64,000 bases of DNA from Oenanthe sinensis (GCA_028671895.1 CM053795.1:8019501-8083500), one strand, 5' to 3'; shown: positions 1 through 12,642, counted from the first letter of the stretch. Program-made: numbers and translations. The notes: a model not told the origin generated them from the sequence alone.

Positions 1-186
1 ATATAAACAATAAAAAAAAGAAAGAACACCATGCACAAAAAATGGTGTAGAATACTTGTGCTCGAAAGAAGGCGGCCATGTTGATGTAACAGGAGTTAAA
101 AAAAGTGCAAATTGGCTGGAATTGTTTATATCACCAAACAATGGTCGGCCATTATTTAAGAAACTTCAACGAACAGTCTAACAATG

Positions 187-241
187 TATAAATAAATTAT
201 TTATTCCGCCATTTTCTACCGGAATCACGCGCAAATTGACT
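187..241 (+). promoter_or_regulatory. Putative TATA box and W-box upstream of CRK1
   Basis: A TATAAATA box lies at 187-194, about 120 bases before the first good ATG at 317. A TTGACT W-box core (a WRKY binding site type, common before defence-induced CRKs) lies at 236-241. Both are short motifs that also occur by chance in AT-rich DNA. Bases 1-186 contain nothing else I recognise. Confidence 0.3.
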
Positions 242-316
242 TTTACGCTGGTGAGGACCATTTTATTTCTATACATCTTTCCGGTCTTGGATATCAATCA
301 AGAGATTAATAATACA

Positions 317-3170
317 ATGATACTAATGGCGCATCCTGTAACAATTATCATTTTTGGATTTCTGATATGCAGTGTCTCGCTTAGCCATTCCATTATAATA
401 GTCACCCAATGTGGAACTAATGGTAACTACACAAGTAGCAGTATTTACAAGCAAAACCTGGATAGCGCTCTAACCAACCTCTACTCTACTGCAAACACTA
501 GCAACTCCGGTTTCTACAATGCCTCCGTTGGCCAAGACTCTGACAGAGTTAACGCGATCGTTCTCTGTAGAGGTGACGTTCAACCTGATGTCTGCAGGGG
601 CTGCGTAAAAGACTCAATTAAATACCTAAGAGAGCAATGTCCTAACCAAAAGGAGGCCGTTGAGTGGTACTATGAGTGCATGTTAAGGTACTCGAATAGT
701 TCTATTCTTAACAACCTAGTGACAAGGCCAACTAGGGCGTTAGTAAATGGGAATAATGCAAGTGATCAGGTTCAGTTCAATAAAGACCTTAGAGATTTGG
801 TGGAGCGTTTGAGAGGACAAGCAATTGAACGGAAGTTTGCCACAGGGAACATAAGTGGTCCTGACTTTCTGACTATCTTTGTGCTTATGCAGTGCACCCC
901 TGATTTATCTTCAACACAGTGCAGTGACTGTCTTGATGAAGCTATCAGAGAAATTTCAATACTTTGTTATGGATTAGGATGCCACATAATGAAACCTAGT
1001 TGTAGGCTTAGGTATGAGTATGAACGTTTTTTCAACGAGACGACTACAGGCAATGCTCCTCCACCGCCGCAGCTGCCTTCAACACCACCATCGGTGCCTC
1101 TTGGTAAAGTGATAGATTTCTATTGTACTTTTTCGGATGATAACATATCCTCAAATGATGTATATAAATTAGTATTATTTTTTGTAGTTGCTGGCAAAGG
1201 TGATAATAAGACGCGAACGATAATTATCATTGTTGCTGTCATTGTTGGTTTTGGTATACTCCTGCTTCTTTTGGCTTGCATCATCAAAAGAAAGCGAAGC
1301 CAGAAGACTTCTACCATGGGATTGCCAAGTAAGTGTTATTATGTCGCCTCTTTATTACAATTACTTTTTGGGTGGCCTTTGACTTGTTTCAATTCTAAAG
1401 ATTTTGAAACTTTGGTAGATTGGAGTGCTACATTGATACACTACTCTGTAATTAAGATATTTTGTTGCATTGCTTGTGCTGAATTGCCCGAGTTAGTAAT
1501 ATCTAAACAAGTCGAAATTGCATTAGTGGTTTATACTCTTCTCCAAAATATCACACGTGTTGATTTATTCTTTTGCATCTTGTTTTCAGATGACATGGAA
1601 GATGTAAACAGCACTGAATCCTTGCAATACGATTTTGCTACTATTGAAGTTGCTACAGATTACTTCTCAGATAGTAATAAACTCGGAGAGGGTGGATTTG
1701 GAGCTGTCTACAAGGTACGATCAGAGTTCCATCGGAATATGCCTTTAATTATCAGATGAGGCAACATAATACATGCACTAATACTTCATGTAAAACAATC
1801 ACTTCTCTATAGTTATTTTCCATGTGTGTTCATTAATACAGGGCACACTTCAAAGTGGTGAAGAAATAGCTGTTAAAAGGCTTTCTACAGGTTCAAATCA
1901 AGGTCAACAAGAATTCAAAAACGAGGTTATATTAGTGGCAAAACTGCAACACAGAAATTTAGTTAGAGTCCTTGGTTTCTGCTTTGAAGGAACTGAAAGA
2001 CTTCTTATTTATGAGTTTGTGCCTAATGCAAGTCTTGACCACCATCTTTGGTATGTTATTTATCCCTTTCAATGCTTTGGTGATGGTCATTATTATCCGA
2101 TATAAAGTTTAGGTCATCTTTTGAAAATGAGTACCTACATTTATGTCAATGTTTAAGATACTAAATTGATTGGTAATGAATAATGATTTATGGTTGGTTA
2201 TGTTATAGATTTAGTAAAGCGTTCATACATGGACTGGGAAAAACGATACAAGATTATATGTGGAATTGCTAAGGGACTTCTCTACCTTCATGAAGATTCT
2301 AGACTACGGATTATTCATCGTGATCTAAAAGCGAGCAATGTTTTGCTGGATGCAGAGATGAATCCTAAAATTGCAGACTTTGGCACGGCAAGGCTATTCA
2401 ATTTGGATGAAACTCAAGGAATGACAAGTAAAATTGTGGGAACATAGTAAGTCTTCCAACTAATTTGTACCACTTATTGCCAGAAACATAAGAATCATAT
2501 ACAGTAACAACGAATTTAATTTCTTAAGTGTTGTAAAAGTTGAATTTCTTTCGACAACCCTATTTGTAAATTGCAGTGGATATATGGCACCGGAGTATGC
2601 AATGTATGGGAGGTTCTCGATCAAGTCTGATGTATTTAGCTTTGGTGTATTAGTTTTGGAAATAGTAAGTGGTCAGAAGAACAGTAGTGGTCGAAACGGA
2701 GAGAATGTAGAAGACCTTACTAGCTTTGTAAGTTGGATTATACACAAAGTTCATGCAAATTGAATACAATTACTGTATCACACTTGATCAGTTTATATAT
2801 TATCATATCTGATCATACTAAGTTCTTTCAGGCCTGGAAGAATTGGCGAGAAGGGACTGCATCTAATATAATAGATCCAATACTTAAAAATAATTCAACA
2901 TCAATCCGTGAAATGATAAGATGCATTCACATCGGATTACTGTGTGTGCAAGAAGATGTTACAAAGAGACCTACCATGGCTTCAGTAATGCTTATGCTGA
3001 ATAGCTTATCTCTCACTCTTGAAATGCCATCAGAACCTGCTTTCTTTATACCGAGTAGAATTGATCCGGAACTGCCATTGCTTACTGATAATACTATTTC
3101 AAGGGTGAGCGACAATTCTGGTGATTACTCTATCGACAAAGTTCCAATCACTGATTTACATCCAAGATGA
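317..3170 (+). pseudogene. Cysteine-rich receptor-like kinase (CRK1 of cluster), frameshifted at the exon 4/5 junction
   Basis: DUF26 receptor kinase gene of the plasma membrane. Exons by splice consensus: 317-1103, 1188-1328, 1590-1714, 1842-2050, 2209-2446, 2577-2727, 2832-3170. The ATG at 317 is followed by a signal peptide. Two DUF26 repeats show C-X8-C-X2-C (CRGDVQPDVCRGC and CTPDLSSTQCSDC). Exon 2 gives a membrane helix followed by KRKR. Exon 3 has LGEGGFGAVYK, exon 4 the IAVK lysine, exon 5 HRDLKASN and DFG. Exon 4 is 209 bases where both neighbours have 211; two bases are missing just before its GT donor. Joining exon 4 to exon 5 therefore makes TGA immediately after SLDHHL, giving about 420 residues and losing the HRD and DFG motifs. 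Exons 5-7 still read cleanly in their own frame, so the break looks recent. It could be a pseudogene, a truncated receptor with only a kinase N-lobe, or an assembly error. Confidence 0.85.
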
Positions 3171-3904
3171 TCAATTCACAAGTGTTTGTTTCTCTTCAAA
3201 TATGATGTTTTATCTTGATATAATTTCTGTTGATATAATATATGGTTTTTTTGTTTCATATACATACTAATTCATTTTTTATTAATTTTAATTGTTCGTC
3301 AAAATTTTTATAAATATTTTATAAGTGGGAATAAATATGAATACATTTCGGAAAATAATTTAAATCAATAACTGGTTAGGTTTAAGGAATAACCATGTAC
3401 TCAGTCTTAGCATAAAACTAAATAAAAACTACATATATTATCTTAAATAAAAAAAAGTGTGTTAAAGTATAAATTTATTCAATTAAAACCAAAATTAGAA
3501 GAGAAAGAACATGTGCAATAGAAAACAAAAATAATAAATTAATACAAACACTTGAAAATAAAAAAAAATCTAGCATTTAAAAAAAAATATTTAGCCACTT
3601 GATAATATTTTTTAAAACTAATATAATATATAAATTGCATATATAGTAATTTTTTGAGGGCTTTAAAAATTGGAAACCTTTGACTAGCGCGTTATCCGCA
3701 TGAGCCCGGCCCTGCAAGCTACTATATACCAATAGTCACAATGTAGAGCACATCGCATTAAATTTACGACAGTATCGTGCTCATTGACTTGATTTAAATG
3801 TATGAAGACGCAAAGCTTGACATTTTGGCTAAAGCATAAAATATCTTCAATCAGGGTAAGGGGATGTTCTTTTGCAACTCTGGAGTTTATTGCAAAGAGT
3901 AATA
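3171..3904. other. Intergenic space between CRK1 and CRK2
   Basis: AT-rich, with no coding signal. Bases 3700-3713 read, on the - strand, CAGGGCCGGGCTCA, which resembles a terminal inverted repeat of Tip100-type hAT elements; the opposite end was not found. TTGACT W-box cores occur at about 3677 and 3785, within 230 bases of the CRK2 start. Confidence 0.4.
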
Positions 3905-6699
3905 ATGGCTCCTTGTGTAGCAAATACAATCATTTTTTTCAGTATTCTCGCATGCAGTCTTTCTCTTTGCCAGTCGTCCGGTTATGTAGCCAAAGTCTGT
4001 GGTACTAATGGAAACTACGCGAATAACAGTATTTACAATAACAACCTGGACAGTGCTCTAGCCAATCTCTTCTCTGCAGCAAACACTAGCAACTCAGGTT
4101 TCTACAACGCCTCTGCAGGGCAAGATTCCAACAGAGTTAACGCGCTTGTGCTATGTAGGGGCGACGTTCAACCTGATATCTGCAGAAGCTGTGTGAAAGA
4201 CTCGATTGATAATTTAAGAGAAATATGTCCTAACCAAAAGGAGGCTGTTCAGTGGTACGATGAGTGCATGTTAAGGTACTCAAATAATTCAATTCTTCAT
4301 AGCCTAGCAACACAGCCTGAATGGGTTAATGTAAATGGGTATAATGCAAGTGATATGGTTCAGTTTAATCGAGACCTTACAGATTTGTTAGATGATTTGA
4401 AAGGACGAGCTATTCAAAGAAAATTTGCCACAGGGAATATAAGTGGAAATATTTATGGGCTTATGCAATGCACCCCTGATTTATCTTCAACACAATGCAG
4501 TGACTGTCTCAATGAGACTATCAGAATTATTTCATCACGTTCAGTCGGAGTAGGAGCCCACATAATGAAACCTAGTTGTAGGCTTAGGTTTGAGGTTGCG
4601 CCATTTTTCAATGAGACGACTGGTTTTGATGGATTACCACCATCAGGACCACGCCAACTATTTCCACCACCGCCTCGTGGTAAAATGATACTTTCCATAT
4701 TTTCGGATAAATTATATATTCATTCTCAAACTATATTTACTAATGTTTCTTTTGTAGTTGCTGGCAAAGATGATAGTAACATGCAAAAGGTAATTATCAT
4801 TGTTCTTGTTGTCATTGTTGGTTTTATTATACTCCTGCTTGTTTTGGTTTGCATATATAAAAGACAGCAAAAGCAGAGGACTGCTACTGGCGTTTTCCTG
4901 AGTAAGTTTGTTGCTTGTCCTGTTGTCCAAACAATCACCTTTTGGTTTCTGTTTGAGTAGTTCCATATAAATGTGAAAGAACTGTACTGTTTATAGTATT
5001 TAAATTATCTTATTATTTTTTTGCAGCTAAATTTTAAGTAAATAATATGTGAACAAGCTGAAATTGAATTTGTAGTTTAGTTTAAAGAAGCTGAGATTGC
5101 ATTTCTTCTCAGCAAGGCCATTTTTGTAGATTTATCCTTGAATGCATTCTTCTTCAGATGACGATATGGAAGATATAAATACCAACGAATCCTTGCAATA
5201 CGACTTTGGTACTGTTGAAGTTGCTACAAACTACTTCTCAGACAGCAATAAGCTTGGACAAGGTGGATTTGGAGCTGTTTACAAGGTAAAGACTAAAGAA
5301 CAAGTTCAAGTGAAATATGCCCCCGATCATCAAAATTCCAACAGAAGCAAGATAATACCTTTTTACTTTTGCTATAGCTATTTTTGACGTTTTATGTTTA
5401 ATATTGTAGGGTACATTTCAAAATGGTCAAGAAATAGCTGTGAAAAGGCTTTCTCTGGGTTCAAATCAAGGCCAACAAGAATTCAAAAACGAGGTCATAT
5501 TAGTTGCAAAACTGCAACATAGAAATTTAGTTAGACTTCTTGGTTTTTGCTTTCAAGGAACTGAAAGACTTCTTATCTATGAGTTTGTGCCAAATGCAAG
5601 TCTTGACCACTTCATATTTGGTAAGATTTTTTTTTAATGCTTTGTTAGATGTCCCGTCTTAATTTGAAGAGCACCTATATATCTCTCAAGTTTTAGATGC
5701 CAAATTAAGCGGTACAATGACTGGTGATATATGGTTGATTTCATTAAAGATTCAGTGAAGCGTTCATATATGGACTGGGACACACGATACAAGATCATAT
5801 GTGGAGTTGCTAGGGGTCTTATTTACCTTCATGAAGATTCTAGGCTACGGATTATTCACCGCGATCTAAAAGCTAGTAATGTTTTACTAGATGCAGAGAT
5901 GAATCCGAAAATTGCAGACTTTGGCATGGCAAGGCTATTTAACTTGGATGAAACTCAAGGAATGACAAGTAGAATTGTGGGAACATAGTAAGTGTTTAAC
6001 CATTATATACCACTCATGGCCAAAAGCATATGAATCATATATACTGGAAATACATTTGATTTTTCAAATCTAATAGTTGAAAACTATGTAAACAATTCTA
6101 TCCGTTAATTTCAGTGGATACATGGCTCCAGAATATGCAATGTATGGTCAGTTCTCAATCAAGTCTGATGTATTTAGCTTTGGCGTATTACTTTTGGAAA
6201 TTCTAAGTGGTCAGAAAAACCGTTGTTTTCGAAACGGGGAGAATGCAGAGGACCTTCTTAGCTTTGTAAGTCAGATTGTATAAACTTTATTACTAGGTTC
6301 ATGTGTCATTCATAAGTATTGAATCCTATTACTGTATTTAATGAGATTGAGTTCTTTCAGGCTTGGAAGAACTGGCGAGAAGGGACTCCATCTAATGTCA
6401 TAGATCAAATTTTGAGAAATAGTTCAGGACCAGTACGTGAAATGATAAGATGTATACACATCGGCCTACTATGTGTACAAGAAAAAATTACGGACAGACC
6501 CACCATGGCTTCAGTGGTGCTTATGCTAAATAGCTTCTCTCTCACTCTTGCAGTACCTTCAGAGCCTGCTTTCCTTATGCAGACCACAGATGTCTCAGAA
6601 CTGCCATTGCTTTCCAATAATATTGGTTCAAGGGTGAATGGAAAATCAATTGATTACTCTGTCGATAAAGGTTCTATCACGGGTTTGCATCCACGATGA
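3905..6699 (+). CDS. Cysteine-rich receptor-like protein kinase (CRK2 of cluster), intact
   Basis: Complete seven-exon gene: 3905-4679, 4758-4901, 5158-5285, 5410-5620, 5750-5987, 6115-6265, 6361-6699, totalling 1986 bases and 661 residues. The ATG at 3905 is chosen because a hydrophobic signal peptide follows directly. Two DUF26 domains carry CRGDVQPDICRSC and CTPDLSSTQCSDC, with many N-glycosylation sites. A membrane helix lies near residues 270-291, followed by a basic stop-transfer KRQQK. The kinase has LGQGGFGAVYK, the lysine of IAVK near 360, HRD at about 456-458 and DFG at about 476-478, so it is an RD-type Ser/Thr kinase. The protein ends in ITGLHPR, as in the sister genes. CRKs act at the plasma membrane in responses to pathogens, ROS and hormones; the ligand here is unknown. 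Every intron is GT-AG and phases match the neighbours. A tandem copy of CRK1 and CRK3. Confidence 0.93.
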
Positions 6700-7097
6700 T
6701 TATTTCATAAGTTTGATTTTACAGGGTGGTGTTAAATTCTGTCCAAGTTTTCTGTTGTCGACATCTTATTTTTATTCCTAACAATATAAACATATTCTGC
6801 ATTCCTGTTCAAATCAACTACAGTCAATTGTATTCAATACAGTTAGTAATTCTAGTCTTCTTTATCTCATCTAAATGCTTAGTAGAGTAAGCTTCTGGTT
6901 AAGATGCCCACCCTGGTTTCACCAATGCCTCTGTGAATAGAAGAAGGCGACCACCCTGGTTCCGCCGATCCATGTGATTATGTAAACTAGATAGAATGAA
7001 AATAAAAATAACTCAAAATTATATTTAAAAAAAGTAGAAGTGAAAAATAACACAGAGAATGCGATCGCTGAGTCGAAGCAAACCACATACTAGCGGA
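6700..7097. other. Intergenic, downstream of CRK2
   Basis: 3' flank of CRK2. Contains two short similar stretches around 6910 and 6950 (CCACCCTGGTTTC and CCACCCTGGTTCC). No gene recognised. Confidence 0.3.
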
Positions 7098-7968
7098 TAG
7101 GGATGGCAAAACTATTCCACCCGGCGGATAACCGATCCGAAACCCGATTTTTTGAATTTACCGAACCCGATTTTTTGGATTTGGATATGGATATGGATTT
7201 GGATATGGATATGGATTTAAATTTTAAAACCGAAAGATTTTGAATATGGATATGGATTTCATGTATACCGAGCCGAAATCCGACCCGAAATCCAAAACCC
7301 GATTCAAACCCGAGGCAAACTCGAAACCCGAAAAACCCCGAATTATATTTATTATATTTTATATTTCATATATTGTATATCATATGTTGTATCTTGTATA
7401 TTATACATTATAATATATATTTTATATGAAGTATGTATTATTTGTTAGTAAATTATTAATAACAAAAGTAGAAGTGAAATTAGGGTTATTGACTAAATTA
7501 GTCGGACTAAGTTCATAAAATATAAAATAATTTTTTTTTTAAAATTTACAATGAATTGATTTTATTTTAAAAATTAAATAAAATATTTTATGAAAAATAA
7601 TAATATTTAATTGAAATTACTAAATACTTTTATCGTAAAAAATAAAAGTTTATAATAATTATAGATTATTAAAAGTTAGCTAATATAATAAAGTTATTAT
7701 AATAATTTTAATATCAACAATTCTTTTTTTTTTAAATACAATTTTTAAAACTATTTTATAATTAAATTTTATTTTCGGGTTTTGGATATTATCCAAATCC
7801 AATCCAAACATTTTCGGGTTTCGGGTATCTGTTGGATTCGGATATCCGTTGGATTGGATATGAATATTAATTTTCGAGTATGGATCGGATTCGGGTATGA
7901 CTTGAAATTTCGGGTATGGATACGGATATTGCCATATCCGAGTCTATCCGACTAAAATGTCATCCCTG
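7098..7968. mobile_element. Non-autonomous hAT-like DNA transposon with 8-bp target duplication
   Basis: The left end reads TAGGGATGGCAAAA and the complement of the right end reads CAGGGATGACATTT, forming short imperfect terminal inverted repeats. The flanks are ctagcgga (7090-7097) and ccagcgga (7969-7976), an 8-base duplication with one mismatch, the length typical of hAT insertions. Both subterminal regions are full of CCGAAACCCGA, GGATATGGAT and TCGGGTTT type repeats. The centre is very AT-rich with no transposase. About 871 bases. Confidence 0.7.
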
Positions 7969-8111
7969 CCAGCGGACCAAGGGATTTTTTTATTTCCGTC
8001 AATTTCACAACATTTTGGCTCCAACTACAACTGTCCATTCCACATGTTCGTAGAACAATACAAAATAATGTCAACCCATAAAAAGTCTTTTTTAAATTCT
8101 TACTCATCCAT

Positions 8112-8492
8112 TTACTACTCCCTAAGAATTTTCAAAAGGGTCACATTCTTACTCATTTACTACTCCCTGAGAATTTTCAAAAGGGTCACTTTACGATATT
8201 CCCACGGTCTCAAGATAGTAGTCATTTTTCATGTAAAAATTTGTTTCATAATGCATGTCTATTATCTATTTTTAATGTAATTTTATAAGTAAATTTTTAA
8301 AATAATCATTTAATTAAAATATTGGTACTAGTATTAGTAATTAATGTAATACATCTATCATTCAAATTATACATTGAAACTATCTCAATCAATATAATTA
8401 ATATGAATATAAATGGAAGATAATTTTTATTTTATAACGTCTTAATATACGTAATTTTTTCAAAAGTGTCATGTAAAATGAGACGTAGGGAG
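8112..8492. mobile_element. Stowaway-type MITE with duplicated left end
   Basis: The right end reads ACGTAGGGAGTA (TA at 8493-8494) and the left end CTCCCTGAGAATTTTC starts at 8163 after TA. This gives a 330-base element with CTCCCT inverted ends and TA target duplication, the Stowaway (Tc1/mariner) pattern. A second copy of the left end, CTCCCTAAGAATTTTC, lies about 49 bases upstream from near 8117, so the first part of the element is tandemly repeated. No transposase. Confidence 0.6.
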
Positions 8493-8499
8493 TATAATA

Positions 8500-9394
8500 C
8501 TTTTCAAGAACACTCCAACATTCAACCAACATGTATATAATATAATATTTTTAATAGAATAATATTTGTATATAAAAATATATTTTTAAAGTTTTTCATA
8601 TTATGCTAAAAAAATTACTGTTAAAACTATGACAAGTCAAATATGGAATTAATTAATTTTTTATTTAAAGAAACTGGTCGATGATGGATATAAGTCGTTA
8701 TTTTGTCATGCTGGTAGATTGTTGCATATTCTCCTTTCATACAAGTTGTATGAAAAGGAAAGGGACTTCTCACGTTGTGCATCATCGTCGGATTATAAAT
8801 ATTTCTTTAAGAAAATATATCTAGAGTAAAAATTAATAATTCCGGAATGAAATTCAATTAGATTGTGTTTGGTAATATGAATTTCATTTCAAATGATGCA
8901 TTTGAAATGATAGAATTTCAGTTTGTCATTTCAAATTCTTATATTTGTACTAATATTTGAATGTCTTGGAATTCAAATGAAATTCAAATTCAAATTATTA
9001 TGATTATTCAAACACGGCATTTGATCAAATTCATAGAAATTCAGATTCTCAAACTGACCATAAAAGATCATAAAGGAGGATTATAATTAAGCTAATTTAT
9101 AAAATAATAGTCAACATGAACTTAGTGGAGTAATAGATTTGTCTTTTTGAGATGTATGAAAAACTTATAATTAGATTTGAAACTCTAATAAAATTATGAC
9201 AATTAATTTTGATGCAGATAGATGAAGATAGGAAAACATACATGGTATCAAATTCATGACATAGAACATCATGCTCTTTATTGGCGAAGCTGCATACTTC
9301 TGACTTTAGCTAGCAAAGACTATTGTATACATCGATATTTGCTATATCTGAGGACAGTACTTAACCAAATTAGTTGGCATATTTCAAAAGATTA
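8500..9394. other. Intergenic before CRK3, with a short MITE-like inverted repeat
   Basis: AT-rich. Around 8863-9022 the sequence begins TTGTGTTTGGTAAT and ends TTCAAACACGGCA, with several repeats of AATTTCATTTCAAAT type between them. This looks like a small hAT- or Harbinger-type MITE, but no target duplication could be fixed. The rest is presumably the CRK3 promoter. Confidence 0.35.
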
Positions 9395-12300
9395 ATGATA
9401 CTAATGGCCTCTCCTGCAGCAACTATAATTATTTTTAGTTTTCTTACAAGCACCATCTCTTTTAGCCAATCCAGTTTGGTAGACTACGCCTGTGGAACTA
9501 GTGGCAACTACACAAGTAACAGTATTTACGATACGAACCTTGACAGCGCTCTAGCCAACCTCTACTCCACCGCAAACACCAGCAACTCCGGTTTTTACAA
9601 TGCCTCTGTGGGCAAAGACTTGGACAGAGTTAACGTGCTCGTGCTATGTAGGGGCGACGTTCAACCCGATATATGCAGAAGCTGTGTGAAAGACTCAGTG
9701 GACAAGCTAAGAAAGCTATGTCCTAACCAGAAGGAAGCTGTGGAGTGGTACGACGAGTGCATGTTAAGGTACTCTAATAATTCGATTATCAACAACCCAG
9801 TAAAAGAGCCAGCCAGGAAGTTGTCAATTAATGCAACAAATGCAACTGATACACTTCAGTTTAGTAAAGACCTTAGAGTCTTATTGGATGATGTGAGGGA
9901 AAAAGCAATTCAACGAAAGTTTGCCACAGGGAATATAAGTACTGGACCAGATCATAAGACGATTTATGCGCTTATGCAGTGCACCCCCGATTTATCTCAA
10001 GATGAGTGTCATGACTGTCTTGATAAGGCCTTAGATGATATTCCAGATCGAATCATAGGAGCACAATATTTGAAACCAAGTTGTAGGCTTAGGTTTGAGA
10101 TTGCACGTTTTTATAATGAGACAACTATGGTCGATGCACCATCACCACAGCCACAGCTAACAGCGCCTTCACAAGGTAAATACGTTTTACTCATTCTCAA
10201 CATAATATGTTGGACTTCCAATGCATATTTCACTACTTCACAACATAAAGATGATGATTTTCTATTGCATGTAAATTCTGATGGTTTGTTAGGAGCTATA
10301 GTGCTTATATCATCTGGTGTCGGCAGAGGGGGGAGCCGGGAAGGGGGTCTTTGACGCATAGTTCAGTTTAACATTTGTGACTCATGTTTGATGTTTGATT
10401 CTTTAACACTGCTCAAGTTTTCTCAATACCTTTTCGCAATTATCAATTTAATTTTCTAGTGATTATTCTTTTTTCACATGTACTTGGACATTAGTTTAGT
10501 AATTTGTTTTCTTTTTCTTATAGGTATATTATATTTAAAATAATTATAATAAGATGTGAAATTTCTACTATCTTGCTACTAAAAAATTATTATATTATAT
10601 ATATGTGTGTATTTAAATTTGATATCAGACCCCTTAATACATCTTTATGGACTGCCTGTGTTAGTGGCCACTGTCCTTTGGCAAGCCAGGGTTAAGTTAG
10701 AGATACCCCTCACTGCCCCTGGAAGGAAAAATTTAATCATGTCCTAGAACCAACAAATTTTCTCTGTGATTTCTCTTGTAGTTAACAAATTTTTGTGCTT
10801 TGTGCAGGCAAAAATAATATCATGAAAATTGCAATTATAATTGTAGTGGTGATTGTTGCCTTTGTTATACTCCTGCTTATTTTAGTTTGCATTTTTAAGA
10901 AAAAGTCAAAGCAGAGGACTGATACTACAACTTTGCCGAGTAAGTTTTGTGTTTCTAAAGATTTAAAACTTTTGCAAGTAAAAGCTTTATACACCCTAGA
11001 GCAAAAAAAAATAAGTAACACAGAATATATTGTTTCTTGCTTCAGATGACAGTGTGGAAGATATAAGAAGCTCTGATTCCTTGCAGTATGACTTCGATAC
11101 AATAGAAGTTGCTACTAAATACTTCTCACCTAACAATAAGCTCGGACAAGGTGGATTTGGAGCTGTTTATAAGGCAAGAATATAGATGTGTTCAAGTCAA
11201 TATTTCAAATTTACCACAGACCAGAAAAATATGCTTTTATTTTGATGTTTTCCATATAAAAAGAATTGTCATCCAAAGTTGTTTTCCAGAATTTTTTTAC
11301 GTTATATTCTCTTTCCTATTATACAGGGCACGCTTAAGAGTGGTCAAGAAGTAGCTGTGAAACGCCTTTCAAGAGGTTCTGATCAAGGTGAAGAAGAATT
11401 TAAAAACGAGGTTTTGTTAGTGGCACAACTGCAACACAGAAATTTAGTTAAGCTCCTCGGTTGCTGCTATGAAGGCACCGAAAGACTTCTCATTTATGAG
11501 TTTGTGCCTAATGCAAGTCTTGACCATTTCATATTTGGTACGTAGTCTTGCATCTACATTCTTTGTTAAATGTTCCCATTTGATTTATTCTAGCATGCCA
11601 GTACACTTGTTTTCCCTTCACCCTTGATTGTTTATGATGCTATATTAAATTTGATAGAATGTGACACATGATTGGTTTGCACAGCTGATTCGACAAAGCG
11701 CTCATTCCTGGATTGGGAGATTCGATGCAAAATTATAGGAGGAGTTGCTAGGGGCCTTCTTTATCTTCATGAAGATTCTAGACTACGTATTGTTCACCGA
11801 GACCTAAAGCCAAGCAATGTATTGCTAGATGCGGATATGAATCCTAAAATTTCAGATTTTGGCATGGCAAGACTCTTCGGCATGGATGAGACTCAAGGAA
11901 ATACAAGTAGAGTTGTGGGGACATAGTAAGTTATTTAAATCCCTACATAGTAGTAATTAACACAACGATCATATATTAGTAAATTTACTATCATCATTGA
12001 TCTTATATCAATTTGATGGACAAAAATTGATCTTTAGCCGTGTGTTGCAGTGGATATATGGCACCTGAGTATGCAATGTACGGGGAGTTCTCAGTTAGGT
12101 CTGATGTATTCAGCTTTGGTGTGTTAGTTCTGGAGATAGTAAGTGGTCAAAAAAACTACTGCTTTCGTAATGGCAAGAATGTCCAGGACCTGACCAGTGC
12201 TGTAAGTCGAGTTAGATATAAGCTTTTTCACTACGTTCATGCATCAATTGTTAAATATCATATGGTTATACTATTTATCACATTTCATCATGTTGTGTTC

Positions 12301-12642
12301 TGTCAGGCTTGGAAGAATTGGCAACAAGGGAATGCATCAAATGTGATAGATCCATTATTACTAAAAAACAGTTCAGAATCAATAAGCGAAATGATAAGGT
12401 GTATTCATATTGGGCTACTGTGTGTGCAAGAAAATGTTGCGGAAAGACCTACCATGGCATCGGTGGTGCTTATGCTGAATAGCTTTTCTCTCACTCTTGC
12501 ATTACCTTCACAGCCTGCGTTTTTAATGCGTAGCAGCAGGGGTTCAAGGGTGAATGACATATCTAGTACATCCAAAGAGAAGTCAATGACAACGGACTCC
12601 TCTATCGACCTTGCTTCAATCACTGATTTATATCCACGGTGA
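9395..12642 (+). CDS. Cysteine-rich receptor-like protein kinase (CRK3 of cluster), intact, with one GC-AG intron
   Basis: Complete seven-exon gene: 9395-10175, 10808-10939, 11046-11173, 11327-11537, 11685-11925, 12051-12201, 12307-12642, totalling 1980 bases and 659 residues. ATG 9395 matches the CRK1 start (both begin MILMA) and precedes a signal peptide. The DUF26 motifs are CRGDVQPDICRSC and CTPDLSQDECHDC. The membrane helix is in exon 2, followed by KKKSKQR. The kinase keeps LGQGGFGAVYK, VAVKRLS, HRDLKPSN and DFGMARLF, and the C-terminus is ITDLYPR. Intron 3 has no GT at the required place: exon 3 ends AAG and is followed by GCAAGA, so a GC-AG intron is needed to keep frame. Intron 1 (632 bases) is much longer than in the sister genes. 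Predicted plasma-membrane RD kinase; ligand unknown. Confidence 0.92.

Noticed and set aside
7957..8280. 107-codon open frame
   Set aside because: It runs from the end of the hAT-like element through the Stowaway MITE and repeats itself because the MITE end is duplicated. No domain.
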